Assembly: GCF_042657185.1 (NCBI RefSeq)
Contig: NZ_JBHSNN010000047.1
Length of the DNA: 64,000 nucleotides
DNA from: Ureibacillus thermophilus
GTDB lineage: Bacteria; Bacillota; Bacilli; Bacillales_A; Planococcaceae
Direction: 5' to 3' (one strand)
The position numbers and the translations under genes were made by a program. The notes under the pieces are model-generated. The model worked only from the letters and a program-made list of their open reading frames with translations, did no database searches and was not told the DNA's origin. The stretch's first letter is position 1; each line of letters begins with the position of its first letter. This document shows, in pieces, positions 7,918-16,940 of the stretch.

Positions 7918-8091
7918 ATGGCGAAGAAAAAAGAAAAATCATTAGATCGAGAAGAATATGGCTATGGGTATGATTTAAGCCCGGATGATTTGGATGTGAT
8001 TGGCCAAAATGAGAAAGCAAAAAAAGCAAATCAAAATGAAAACAAAGGCAAGCCATCTAGTAAGCAAAATCCTTCTGTTTTAAACGAATAA
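7918..8091 (+). CDS. Small hydrophilic hypothetical protein, 57 residues
   Basis: A short, extremely charged protein (MAKKKEKSLDREEYGYGYDL, then a Lys/Asn/Gln-rich tail), probably disordered. TGGAGGTGACCGAT precedes the ATG at 7918, a strong start signal, and a hairpin terminator follows at 8106, so the transcription unit is complete. The composition resembles small spore or stress proteins of Bacillales but I cannot assign a family. Confidence 0.65.
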   Translation: MAKKKEKSLDREEYGYGYDLSPDDLDVIGQNEKAKKANQNENKGKPSSKQNPSVLNE

Positions 8092-8105
8092 CATTCGACA
8101 ACCTA

Positions 8106-8141
8106 TTCGCAAGCTGCATATACATAGCTTGCGAATTTTTT
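8106..8141 (+). terminator. Terminator after the small hydrophilic gene
   Basis: Stem TTCGCAAGCT...AGCTTGCGAA followed by TTTTT. Confidence 0.75.
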
Positions 8142-8233
8142 ACTAAACCCTTTCGATTCTTCTCGATAAAAAGTTCTAAAATTCCTTATTTTTTCTTACA
8201 TTATTATACCAATGAAAAATAAGGGAGAGGTAC

Positions 8234-9118
8234 ATGGAAATAGATGGTGTTTTTTCAGGCGGTGGAGTAAAAGCTTTTGCCTTTATCGGTGCCCTTCAAG
8301 TAGTGTCGGAAAAAGGATATATCTTTAAAAGGGTGGCTGGAACAAGCGCCGGTTCCATTGTAGCGGCTTTTATTGCAGCCGGGTATACAGTGCAGGAAAT
8401 GGAGAAGGCATTGGACGAATTGGATACAAAATCGCTGCTCGATGCACCGAGGTTTTCGAAAACCCTTCCTTTCATGAAATGGTTGAATTTATATATACGC
8501 TTAGGATTGTATAAAGGAAAAGCTCTTGAAAAATGGCTGTGGAAAAAATTAGCAGAAAAAAATGTATATACCTTTGGGGATTTGCCAAAAGATTCCTTAA
8601 AAGTGGTTGTCTCAGATTTAACAAACGGCCGCATGATTGTACTGCCAGATGAGTTGCATTTGTATGGAAAAGATTGGAGAGAGTTTTCGGTTGCAAAAGC
8701 ATTAAGAATGAGCTGCGGCATACCGTTTTTCTTTGAACCAGTAAAAATTTACAACGGGAATGGAGATTCCATCTTTGTGGACGGCGGAGTATTAAGCAAT
8801 TTTCCATTGTGGATTTATGATAACGGGAAAAAGGTTCGGCCAATTTTAGGGTTAAAACTCAGCAGTCACGCTTCAGAAATTCCTCCTCATAAAATCGAGA
8901 ATGGGCTGCATTTATTTGAGGCATTATTTAAGTCGATGATGAATGCCCATGATAATCGGTACATTTCAAGAAGGCATGAGAAAAATATTATTTTTATCCC
9001 AGTGGAGCATTATAGCGCTACGCAGTTTGATTTGGATGAAGATGCGAAAGAACAGTTGATTCAAATTGGCAGGACAAAGGCGGAACATTTTTTGAAATAT
9101 TGGCGGCCGATTCATTAA
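8234..9118 (+). CDS. yqhO: Patatin-like phospholipase YqhO
   Basis: A 294-residue patatin-like acyl hydrolase with the Ser-Asp dyad: oxyanion loop SGGGVKAFAF at residues 8-17, nucleophile GTSAGS with Ser38, and DGGVLSNFP with Asp183. Enzymes of this fold cleave acyl chains from lipids; the physiological substrate is unknown. No signal peptide is present, so it is cytosolic or membrane-peripheral. Start ATG at 8234 follows GGGAGAGG. In B. subtilis yqhO lies further along, near yqhL and lipM, so its place here next to sodA differs. Monocistronic, just before the PNPOx-fold gene. Confidence 0.85.
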   Translation: MEIDGVFSGGGVKAFAFIGALQVVSEKGYIFKRVAGTSAGSIVAAFIAAGYTVQEMEKALDELDTKSLLDAPRFSKTLPFMKWLNLYIRLGLYKGKALEKWLWKKLAEKNVYTFGDLPKDSLKVVVSDLTNGRMIVLPDELHLYGKDWREFSVAKALRMSCGIPFFFEPVKIYNGNGDSIFVDGGVLSNFPLWIYDNGKKVRPILGLKLSSHASEIPPHKIENGLHLFEALFKSMMNAHDNRYISRRHEKNIIFIPVEHYSATQFDLDEDAKEQLIQIGRTKAEHFLKYWRPIH

Positions 9119-9177
9119 CATAAATGACTGCATTTTTTAAAATACTAAAAATAAAAACGATGAATGGAGTGATGGAC

Positions 9178-9597
9178 ATGGCAAAAACCGATCGAGAAAT
9201 CGCAGAGAAAATTTTGAATGACAATTTAGTAGGTACGATGGCAACAATTGAAGGCAATAAACCCCATACTCGCTATATGACCTTTTACAACGATAACTTA
9301 ACTTTGTATACGGTCACAAGCAAAGATACCCATAAGGTAGAAGAGCTTTCCAATAATCCATATGTTCACATTTTGATAGGATATGATGGAAAAGGATTTG
9401 GTGATGCCTATTTGGAAATTGAGGGAAAAGCGGAAGCGTCTTCTGATGAGGGAATGAAGGAAAAAGTATGGAATAAGGTATTAAAATTTTGGTTTGATGG
9501 CCCAGATGACCCGAACATGGTGGTGATAAAAATTGTTCCTTCCCAAATCCGGATTATGAATTCGAAAGGAAAAGAACCAAAAGTTATTCAATTATAA
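9178..9597 (+). CDS. Pyridoxamine 5'-phosphate oxidase-fold general stress protein (YdaG/YzzA type)
   Basis: A 139-residue split-barrel flavin-binding-fold protein like general stress protein 26. Hallmarks include LNDNLVGTMATIEGNKPHTR near residue 15 and the FDGPDDPNMVVIKI segment near 105. Such proteins may bind FMN or act on small redox substrates; the reaction is unknown. Of the two nearby ATGs (9172 and 9178), the second is favoured because GGAG at 9166 then sits at the right distance. It is followed by a good terminator. No partner gene is obvious. Confidence 0.85.
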   Translation: MAKTDREIAEKILNDNLVGTMATIEGNKPHTRYMTFYNDNLTLYTVTSKDTHKVEELSNNPYVHILIGYDGKGFGDAYLEIEGKAEASSDEGMKEKVWNKVLKFWFDGPDDPNMVVIKIVPSQIRIMNSKGKEPKVIQL

Positions 9598-9645
9598 TTT
9601 TTTTAAACATAGTACATTTGAAATGCGTCCTTTGGTCTTAATGAA

Positions 9646-9692
9646 ATATAAATTATCATCCAAATTGTGGATGGTAATTTATATTTTTTGGC
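9646..9692 (+). terminator. Terminator after the PNPOx-fold gene
   Basis: Stem ATAAATTATCATCC with its complement (one G-T pair) followed by a T run. The rest of the 9598-9951 gap is AT-rich; it holds a small palindrome ATGAATAATTCAT at 9798 and otherwise nothing I can name. Confidence 0.75.
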
Positions 9693-9951
9693 TTTATAAT
9701 GAAAAGCAATAATAAGGATTTTTAAATTTATTTTTAGAAATATAAATTCTTAGAAAAGAATAATTTTGAAAAAATTTTTTGTAAAATTATTTAATAAATG
9801 AATAATTCATCCATTATGATGAAAATTTTTTAATATTATCGACGGTTTAATGTTTATTATAGTGAGAATGCAAGCATACTATTAAGTAGCTTTTTTTCAT
9901 ATTTTTCTATAATATATATTTGTAGGGAGCAACAGAAGGGGGTGACAGCTG

Positions 9952-11586
9952 TTGTTAGATACAAAATTAAGTAAGGATAATTTATTTTTTTGGCTCTGTC
10001 GAATCGGCGAACAATTTAAAACCACTTTTCTAATTCTAGATTCTGTTAATCACCATATTTTATTTGCCAATAAAGCATTTACGAGATTAACAGGATACAT
10101 AGCAGATGAAGTGAAAAATAAACCGATTGAATCGATCATTCAGTTCAGCCAAAAAAACCATTTAAAGAGAAAAGAATTGTGTAGAAGGAAAGACGGAAGC
10201 ACCCTATGGATTGAAGTCATGAATCAACCTTTTTATGATGATGAGGGCAAACATGCTTATGATGTTGTTATTTTCTTTGAAGTGGAATATCAAAGTATTT
10301 CTATAGAAAAAGAAAAAACAGAAATTTTAAAATCGATTGATCCAATTTCTGGATTAACCGATTACAATTATTTTATCAATCAATTGCAAGAGCGCATAGG
10401 GCAAAATGTTTCTGGATTTATTTTGCTAATTGAACCGGCAAATTATATTCAAATCATCCATCTTTTTGACAATGCCCAACTGTCTTTATTGCAAAAGGAA
10501 ATTGAAAGAAGAATCCGCAGGGAATTATATGATATTGAAATCATTATTTCAACGACATCCGAAACTTCTTTGATTGTTTTTGGCATTTGCCTTGAGGATC
10601 AAATTGAATATTATACAAAGAAATTGTTAGAAATTAGAAATCATGCGTTTAATATTAACCATATGGAATTATTCCTTTCTTTTAATATTGGGGTCGTTTC
10701 ATTAAGCTATTTCACAGGGAATATCCATGAATTAATCCATTTTGCCGATATTGCCCTAAATGTAGCAAAAAAATCTCCTGGCGATTCAGTCGTTTCGTAT
10801 AAAGAGGAATATGGACTGGAAATCGAAAAATCGATGGAGCTCCAAATTGAATTGATTCGTGCAATTCAGAATAAAGAAATTTCCGTTTATCTTCAGCCAA
10901 AAGTGAAAATTGAAACTGGCGAAGTGGTAGGGTTTGAAGCCCTTGCGAGATGGTATTCCGAACTTTTAGGAAATGTATCGCCTGCTGTATTTATCGAAGT
11001 AGCAGAATCTCTAGGGCAAATCAAAGAACTTGATACGCTCGTCATTGAGCAAGTTCTCCAATGGCTGAAAATGAGAAAAGAGAAAAACTTATGTTTATAC
11101 CAAGTGGCGGTAAATATTTCGCCATCGCACTTTTACACGCCAACTTTTGTCGAAGATTTAATCGCTTTAATTGAAAAATACGAAATCGATCCTAAATATT
11201 TAAAATTGGAAATTACTGAAAGCATTTGTTTAGTTGATGTGGATCGGGCAAGTGCGATCTTGAAACAATTGCAGAATTATGGTTTTGAAAATTCCGTTGA
11301 TGATTTTGGAATCGGATTTTCGTCATTAAGCTATTTAATGAATCTACCTATTTCTGAAATCAAGATTGCCCGAAACTTCATCAATAAAGTTGACGATAAT
11401 AAAGGAAGAATTATCCTTCAGTCTATCATCCAATTAGCTAAAAATATGGGTTTACATACAGTGGTTGAAGGAGTTGAGACGCAGGAACAGTTGCAATTGA
11501 TACATAAAATGGATTGTTCAACAGCCCAAGGTTTTTATTTTTATAAACCGATGCCAATTGAAAAAGTGGATGAATTAATAAAATAA
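9952..11586 (+). CDS. PAS-GGDEF(degenerate)-EAL c-di-GMP phosphodiesterase candidate
   Basis: A 544-residue cytosolic protein. Residues 15-110 form a PAS domain (NHHILFANKAFTRLTGY); 125-280 resemble a GGDEF domain, but the signature is lost (TSETS where GGDEF should be), so no cyclase activity is expected; 295-540 form an EAL domain. Catalytic motifs of EAL are kept: FEALARW, NISPSHF, EITES, VDDFGIGFSSLSYL, IKIAR, VEGVET and AQGF. It should hydrolyse c-di-GMP, possibly gated by the PAS domain and by nucleotide bound to the dead GGDEF domain. Start TTG 9952 has GAAGGGGGTG ahead. It is monocistronic. Confidence 0.88.
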   Translation: MLDTKLSKDNLFFWLCRIGEQFKTTFLILDSVNHHILFANKAFTRLTGYIADEVKNKPIESIIQFSQKNHLKRKELCRRKDGSTLWIEVMNQPFYDDEGKHAYDVVIFFEVEYQSISIEKEKTEILKSIDPISGLTDYNYFINQLQERIGQNVSGFILLIEPANYIQIIHLFDNAQLSLLQKEIERRIRRELYDIEIIISTTSETSLIVFGICLEDQIEYYTKKLLEIRNHAFNINHMELFLSFNIGVVSLSYFTGNIHELIHFADIALNVAKKSPGDSVVSYKEEYGLEIEKSMELQIELIRAIQNKEISVYLQPKVKIETGEVVGFEALARWYSELLGNVSPAVFIEVAESLGQIKELDTLVIEQVLQWLKMRKEKNLCLYQVAVNISPSHFYTPTFVEDLIALIEKYEIDPKYLKLEITESICLVDVDRASAILKQLQNYGFENSVDDFGIGFSSLSYLMNLPISEIKIARNFINKVDDNKGRIILQSIIQLAKNMGLHTVVEGVETQEQLQLIHKMDCSTAQGFYFYKPMPIEKVDELIK

Positions 11587-11590
11587 CAAT

Positions 11591-11620
11591 GGAGAGAGGG
11601 AGACTCTCTCTTTTTATTTT
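11591..11620 (+). terminator. Terminator of the EAL-domain gene
   Basis: Stem GAGAGAG/CTCTCTC closely followed by TTTTTATTTTT, directly after the stop codon. Confidence 0.7.
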
Positions 11621-11743
11621 TAAAAGAAACTTTTTTCAATCGGAACCATTACAAAATATTAAAGAAAGGAATTTCTTTTTTCTCATACGTTAAAGTGTTA
11701 TACTAAAGACCATGAATGAGCTTCTTTGAAAAGGAGGGTACCG

Positions 11744-13939
11744 ATGAGGAAGCTAAAGAAATCTAGCAGCAAGGGAGATTCTCGTACGAACCTTTCATTT
11801 CGAATGAACGTTCTGTTTATTTCGATTTTTATTTTATTCTCCATTTTAATACTGCGCTTAGGCTATTTGCAAATTGTAAAAGGGGAAGAATATGTTCTGG
11901 AAGTGCAACGGACAGAAGAAGTATCGGTAAATACGAGTTCTCCACGTGGAAGAATTTACGATCGGTACGGAAGAATTTTAGTCGATAATGAACCTCAAAA
12001 CGCCATTACATATACAAAATTTCCAACTACAACTCAAGAAGAAATGATTGAAGTGGCTGAAAAATTAGCCAAGTTGATTGAACAGCCGACTAATCGGGTA
12101 ACCCTTCGCGATAAAAAAGATTTCTGGATTATGAAAAATAAAGAAAAAGCTTATGCGAAAGTCTCTAAAAATGAAGAAAAGCAAATAAAAGCAAAATATG
12201 AAGACGAGAAAGAGGCACAAATAGAAATTGACCGGTTAGTGCGAGAGAGAATTACCGATGAAGAATTGGCCGAGCTTTCGGATTTTGATTTGGAAGTGTT
12301 GGCGATTTATCGTGAAATGGCATCGGGTTATAATTTATCTCCACAAATTATTAAAAGTGAAAATGTGACGGCTGAAGAATTTGCCCGCGTTTCTGAACGG
12401 CTGTTTGATTTGCCGGGCGTCAATACGACAACCGATTGGAAAAGGGTGAAATTAAGTTCGCTCGCGATTTTAGGCAGAACAACCGTTCCAAGCAAAGGTA
12501 TACCGAAATCTCAATTAAATTATTACTTAGCCCGCGATTATTCCCGAAACGACCGGGTTGGGGAAAGTTACTTTGAATCGCAATATGAGGAGTTGCTGCA
12601 AGGAAGAAAATCGGTTGTGAAAAACGTGACAAATCGAAAAGGCGAAGTGGTGGACACCATCACTACCTTTAAAGGGGAACCGGGCAAAGATTTAGTGACA
12701 ACTATCGATATTGAATTGCAGGCAGCGGCAGAAAAAATTGTAGAAGAAAAATTGCTTCAAGCGAAATCGGCTGGCGGTTCTTCACTCCTAGATCGCGCCT
12801 TCTATATTATGATGAATCCACATACTGGGGAAATTCTTGCGATGGTGGGCAAAAAAATCGAGAGGGATCCTGAAACTGGAAAACAAATCATTGTGGATTA
12901 TTCTTATGGAACCTTTACGACGGCTTATGAAGTAGGGTCTACAATAAAAGCTGCCACTTTATTGACGGGTTATAGAGAAGGCGTTATTAAGCCTGGAACG
13001 GTGTTGGTGGACCAGCCAATTAAACTGGCAAGTACAGATCCGAAAAGTTCCATCTTCAACCGTGGTGGACGCATCCCAATGAATGATTTAACTGCCCTGG
13101 AGCGTTCATCCAACTCTTATATGTTCCAAGTAGCATTAAAACTTGCTGGATTGGAATACCGCTATAATATGGGATTGCAAATTAAAGATGATACTTTGCT
13201 AAGAATGAGAAATGGATATGCAGAATTCGGATTAGGCGTCAACACGGGAATTGACTTGCCGAATGAGTTTTCTGGATTCAAAGGTGAAATGGATACACCA
13301 GGTAAAATTTTAGACTTGGCAATCGGACAATTTGATACGTACACACCGTTGCAGCTCGTTCAATATATTTCGACGATTGCAAACGGCGGTTATCGCGTGC
13401 AGCCAAGACTGTTAAAAGAAGTGCGTGAGCCATCAAAAGATGGAAAAACATTAGGTCCGCTGATTGAAGAAGTTCAGCCAAAAATTTTAAACCGAATATC
13501 CAATACGGATGAAGAAATTAATCATGTCAAAAAAGGCTTGCGCCGAGTTTATATCGGCAACCAAGGTACAGCCCGCTCTGTGTTTGGCAATACGCCATAT
13601 ACAGCAGCAGGGAAAACTGGTACTGCGGAAGTTGTATACTACGGTCCGATCCGCGAAAAATGGAGAACGCATACTATTACGTTAACCCATGTAGGATTTG
13701 CGCCATATGAAAACCCAGAAGTTGCCTATGCCGTCGTTATTCCATGGGTGACAACAAGCAATAGTTATACTTCCTACAATAACCAAATTGCCCGTGAAGT
13801 TTTGGATGTCTACTTTGAATTAAAAAATAAATATGCCAATAGCAAAATTTCCGATCAAACAGTCAATAAAGAAATTTTACCTTCCACAACAGATGAAAAA
13901 ATTGATGAAGATACGGAAGAACAAATGGTCAATGAATAA
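11744..13939 (+). CDS. pbpA: Penicillin-binding protein 2A, class B transpeptidase PbpA
   Basis: A 731-residue class B PBP that cross-links peptidoglycan outside the membrane during cell elongation. A basic N-terminus is followed by one membrane anchor (about residues 22-45), then the dimerisation domain (SPRGRIYDRYGRIL) and the transpeptidase domain with S399 in GSTIK, the SSN motif in ERSSNSYM and KTG in GKTGTAEV. AAGGAGGGTACCG before ATG 11744 decides the start; the upstream TTG is part of that ribosome site. As in B. subtilis, pbpA lies between the sodA region and pstS. A tail of about 40 acidic residues ends the protein. Confidence 0.93.
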   Translation: MRKLKKSSSKGDSRTNLSFRMNVLFISIFILFSILILRLGYLQIVKGEEYVLEVQRTEEVSVNTSSPRGRIYDRYGRILVDNEPQNAITYTKFPTTTQEEMIEVAEKLAKLIEQPTNRVTLRDKKDFWIMKNKEKAYAKVSKNEEKQIKAKYEDEKEAQIEIDRLVRERITDEELAELSDFDLEVLAIYREMASGYNLSPQIIKSENVTAEEFARVSERLFDLPGVNTTTDWKRVKLSSLAILGRTTVPSKGIPKSQLNYYLARDYSRNDRVGESYFESQYEELLQGRKSVVKNVTNRKGEVVDTITTFKGEPGKDLVTTIDIELQAAAEKIVEEKLLQAKSAGGSSLLDRAFYIMMNPHTGEILAMVGKKIERDPETGKQIIVDYSYGTFTTAYEVGSTIKAATLLTGYREGVIKPGTVLVDQPIKLASTDPKSSIFNRGGRIPMNDLTALERSSNSYMFQVALKLAGLEYRYNMGLQIKDDTLLRMRNGYAEFGLGVNTGIDLPNEFSGFKGEMDTPGKILDLAIGQFDTYTPLQLVQYISTIANGGYRVQPRLLKEVREPSKDGKTLGPLIEEVQPKILNRISNTDEEINHVKKGLRRVYIGNQGTARSVFGNTPYTAAGKTGTAEVVYYGPIREKWRTHTITLTHVGFAPYENPEVAYAVVIPWVTTSNSYTSYNNQIAREVLDVYFELKNKYANSKISDQTVNKEILPSTTDEKIDEDTEEQMVNE

Positions 13940-13942
13940 TGG

Positions 13943-13973
13943 CCGCAGCATTTTTGCTGCGGTTTTTTTTTTA
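13943..13973 (+). terminator. Terminator of pbpA
   Basis: Stem CCGCAGCA/TGCTGCGG with a short loop and a run of ten Ts. Confidence 0.9.
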
Positions 13974-14010
13974 TTTCTTTCAAGAGGATAGGATATTAAA
14001 AATTTTGAAC

Positions 14011-14049
14011 TTTACAATCTCTTAACATAGCATTTAAATCCTATCAATA
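14011..14049 (+). promoter_or_regulatory. PhoP (Pho) box array before pstS
   Basis: Three TT(A/T)A(A/C)A-type hexamers occur with exact 11-base period: TTTACA at 14011, TTAACA at 14022 and TTTAAA at 14033, and a weaker TCAATA at 14044. This is the geometry bound by PhoP dimers in B. subtilis pst, so phosphate starvation should induce the operon. The hexamers and period are seen; the regulator is inferred. Confidence 0.75.
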
Positions 14050-14106
14050 AAAGAACGCTAAAGTGAGAAATGTAAGGAATATGATAAATGATGGAGGAAA
14101 TAGCGA

Positions 14107-15066
14107 ATGAAAACATGGAAGTATGTATCAATAACAGTTTTACTGGGTTCTGCATTATTTCTTGGAGCATGTGGAGAAGAAACGAATGAAGGAGCAACAA
14201 GCGGCAAAGCATCACAACAGCAAACGGAAGATGCTCAATTGACAGGTACAGTTGCTGGAGATGGTTCGTCTACGGTGGCGCCCATAATGGAAGCAATGGT
14301 GGAAGAGTATGCTCATGTTCAACCAAATGTACAAATTTCTGTTGGCGTTTCAGGAACTGGCGGCGGCTTTGAAAAATTCATCGCCGGCGAAACGGATTTC
14401 ACGAACGCTTCAAGGGATGCCAAGGAGGAAGAAATAACAGCTTTAAAAAACGCGGGCATAGAGTATACAAAATTCGAAATCGCTTATGATGGGATCACGG
14501 TTGTTATTCATCCTGAAAACGATTGGGCTCTCGATTTGACGATGGACCAATTGAAAAAAATTTGGGTGGAGGATGGAACGGAGAAAAAATGGTCGGATAT
14601 TGACCCTTCTTGGCCAGATGAAAAAATCATTTACTATGCACCAGGAACAGACTCCGGCACCTTTGACTATTTTGACGAAGTGATATTGGAAGGGGAGGAT
14701 TTAGTTCGCTCTGCCCAATTATCTGAAGATGATAATGTCATCGTACAAGGAGTAGCATCCGATCGATATGCAATTGGCTTCTTCGGTTACGCTTATTACT
14801 TAGAAAATAAGGATAAATTAAAAGCTGTCAGCGTCAATGGGGTAGAACCAACAAATCAAACGATTGAAAATGGGGAATATACCCCTCTTTCCCGCCCGTT
14901 ATTCGTATTTGTCAATAACGGGAAAATTAAAGAAAATGAAGTATTTTATGACTTTATGAAATTTACGTTAGAAAATGCAGGGGATATGGCGGAAGCTGTA
15001 GGCTATGTGCGCCTGCCGGATGAGAAATATGATGAAGCATTAAAGAGATTGGATCAAATCAACTAA
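14107..15066 (+). CDS. pstS: Phosphate-binding lipoprotein PstS
   Basis: Extracytoplasmic phosphate receptor of the high-affinity Pst ABC importer. The 319-residue precursor has a lipoprotein signal with lipobox LGAC (Cys22), a Thr/Gln-rich linker, and a type II periplasmic-binding fold. Phosphate-contact segments are evident: GDGSSTVAPI (residues 52-61), GVSGTGGGFEKF and DFTNASRDA, and APGTDSGTFDYF. TGGAGG precedes the ATG. It leads the pstSCAB operon and is preceded by PhoP-type boxes. Confidence 0.96.
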   Translation: MKTWKYVSITVLLGSALFLGACGEETNEGATSGKASQQQTEDAQLTGTVAGDGSSTVAPIMEAMVEEYAHVQPNVQISVGVSGTGGGFEKFIAGETDFTNASRDAKEEEITALKNAGIEYTKFEIAYDGITVVIHPENDWALDLTMDQLKKIWVEDGTEKKWSDIDPSWPDEKIIYYAPGTDSGTFDYFDEVILEGEDLVRSAQLSEDDNVIVQGVASDRYAIGFFGYAYYLENKDKLKAVSVNGVEPTNQTIENGEYTPLSRPLFVFVNNGKIKENEVFYDFMKFTLENAGDMAEAVGYVRLPDEKYDEALKRLDQIN

Positions 15067-15109
15067 TCGACCCGCATTTTTTAAAACGCAACAAAGGGAG
15101 GAGCATCCA

Positions 15110-16045
15110 ATGCCTCAAAGGATTAGAAAAGGCCAATCGATTCAACAATGGATTGGGGAGTCTCGGAAAAGAAACGTACGGGATAAAAGCATGCCCATCT
15201 TATTAATGATGGCATCACTTATTTCGGTCATGGCCACACTGGGCATTGTAAGCACACTCATCATTGAAACATTTGAATTTTTTCAAAGAGTTTCCATCTT
15301 CGAGTATCTGTTTGGAACTGAATGGTATCCATTTTCAAGCGGCAATCCAACTTTCGGCGTATTGCCGCTTTTGATGGGCACTTTAAAAGTAACGTTCATT
15401 GCCATATGCGTCGCCGTTCCTCTCGGTTTAGCAGCGGCTATTTACTTAAGCGAATATGCTACAGAGCGCACACGGAGAATCATGAAACCCATCTTGGAGG
15501 TGCTTTCCGGAGTGCCGACCATTGTCTATGGTTTCTTTGCTTTGACGTTTGTTACACCCATTTTGCAAATATTCATTCCATCGTTGAAATTATTCAACGC
15601 CCTTAGTCCGGGGATTGTAGTGGGGATCATGATTCTTCCAAGCATCATCTCTTTATCTGAAGATGCCATGAATGCTGTGCCAAACAGCATTCGTGAAGGT
15701 GCTCTTGCCCTTGGAGCAACAAAGCTGGAAGTTTCTTTAAAAGTCGTTATCCCGGCAGCGTTATCGGGCATCGTTGCATCAATTGTGTTGGCCATTTCTA
15801 GGGCAATCGGCGAAACAATGATTGTTTCCCTTGCCGGTGGTGCAACGCCAACCTTTGATATGAATATTACCGGCTCCATCCAAACGATGACGGCTTATAT
15901 TGTGCAAGTTTCTTCCGGAGATGCAGGCTTTGGCACAACTATTTACTATTCTATGTTTGCAGTAGGATTTACGCTGTTTGTATTCACTTTACTAATGAAT
16001 GTTGTTGCACATACCATTTCAAAACGCTTCAGGGAGGAATATTAA
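15110..16045 (+). CDS. pstC: Phosphate ABC transporter permease PstC
   Basis: Integral membrane subunit of the Pst importer, 311 residues, about six helices. A cytoplasmic N-terminal extension is followed by the first helix (MPILLMMASLISVMATLGIV). The EAA coupling loop that docks on PstB is in REGALALGATKLEV, and SRAIGETMIVSLAGG is typical of PstC. AAAGGGAGGAGCATCC precedes the ATG. The stop codon is one base before the start of pstA, so the two are translationally linked. Confidence 0.95.
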   Translation: MPQRIRKGQSIQQWIGESRKRNVRDKSMPILLMMASLISVMATLGIVSTLIIETFEFFQRVSIFEYLFGTEWYPFSSGNPTFGVLPLLMGTLKVTFIAICVAVPLGLAAAIYLSEYATERTRRIMKPILEVLSGVPTIVYGFFALTFVTPILQIFIPSLKLFNALSPGIVVGIMILPSIISLSEDAMNAVPNSIREGALALGATKLEVSLKVVIPAALSGIVASIVLAISRAIGETMIVSLAGGATPTFDMNITGSIQTMTAYIVQVSSGDAGFGTTIYYSMFAVGFTLFVFTLLMNVVAHTISKRFREEY

Positions 16046-16046
16046 C

Positions 16047-16928
16047 ATGACGAAATATATCGATGATGCACTCGTAATGAAGCGTATAAAAACTCGCTTG
16101 AGAAGGAATCAAATGGGGAAAGGAATCTTTTTTCTCGCTGCTGTTTTTGCTTTATTCATCCTTGTCGTGTTAATAGCAAGAATGATTTTTCAAGGATCAG
16201 GATATTTTGATTGGGATTTTTTAAATAACTTTTCCTCCCGTTTTCCTGAAAAAGCCGGGGTGAAAGCGGCTTTAGTGGGTTCTATTTATATGATGCTTGT
16301 CGTAATCCCAACATCGTTAATCATCGGTGTGGCAACAGCCATATATTTGGAAGAATATGCAAGAAACAATCGTTGGAATAATTTTATTCGCGCCAATATT
16401 TCCAACTTGGCAGGAGTACCGTCCATCGTTTTTGGTTTACTTGGCCTAACGATTTTTGTGCGTCTGTTCGGATTCGGAAAAAGCATTTTAGCTGCCGGGT
16501 TGACGATGAGCCTTTTAATTTTGCCTGTCATCATAGTAGCAGCTCAAGAGGCCATTCGAGCAGTTCCAAAAGAGATGCGGGAAGCTTCCTATGCAATGGG
16601 GGCAACAAAATGGCAAACGATCATGCACGTAGTATTGCCAGCTAGCGTACCGGGAATTTTGACGGGAAGCATTCTGGCATTTTCCCGTGCCATTGGGGAA
16701 ACGGCGCCGCTTGTTGTAATTGGGATTCCAGTGATTGTGCATTTCTTGCCGAATGGGCTGCTGAGTGAGTTTACGGCTTTGCCCCTTCAAATTTACGATT
16801 GGGCAAAACGTCCTCAAGAAGAATTCCAAAATGTTGCGGCATCAGGCATACTCGTGTTGATGATTGTTCTTATATTGATGAACTCTATTGCCGTGTTTAT
16901 TCGAAATAAATTTCAAAAACGTTACTAA
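16047..16928 (+). CDS. pstA: Phosphate ABC transporter permease PstA
   Basis: Second membrane subunit, 293 residues, pairing with PstC. Features are a basic N-terminus, about six helices, NLAGVPSIVFGLLGL, and the EAA loop MREASYAMGATKWQT followed by SRAIGETAPLVVIG. The open frame extends further upstream into pstC, but AGGGAGGAATATTAAC just before ATG 16047 fixes the start. It is followed by pstB after 12 bases. Confidence 0.95.
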   Translation: MTKYIDDALVMKRIKTRLRRNQMGKGIFFLAAVFALFILVVLIARMIFQGSGYFDWDFLNNFSSRFPEKAGVKAALVGSIYMMLVVIPTSLIIGVATAIYLEEYARNNRWNNFIRANISNLAGVPSIVFGLLGLTIFVRLFGFGKSILAAGLTMSLLILPVIIVAAQEAIRAVPKEMREASYAMGATKWQTIMHVVLPASVPGILTGSILAFSRAIGETAPLVVIGIPVIVHFLPNGLLSEFTALPLQIYDWAKRPQEEFQNVAASGILVLMIVLILMNSIAVFIRNKFQKRY

Positions 16929-16940
16929 GGTGGTGGGAAA

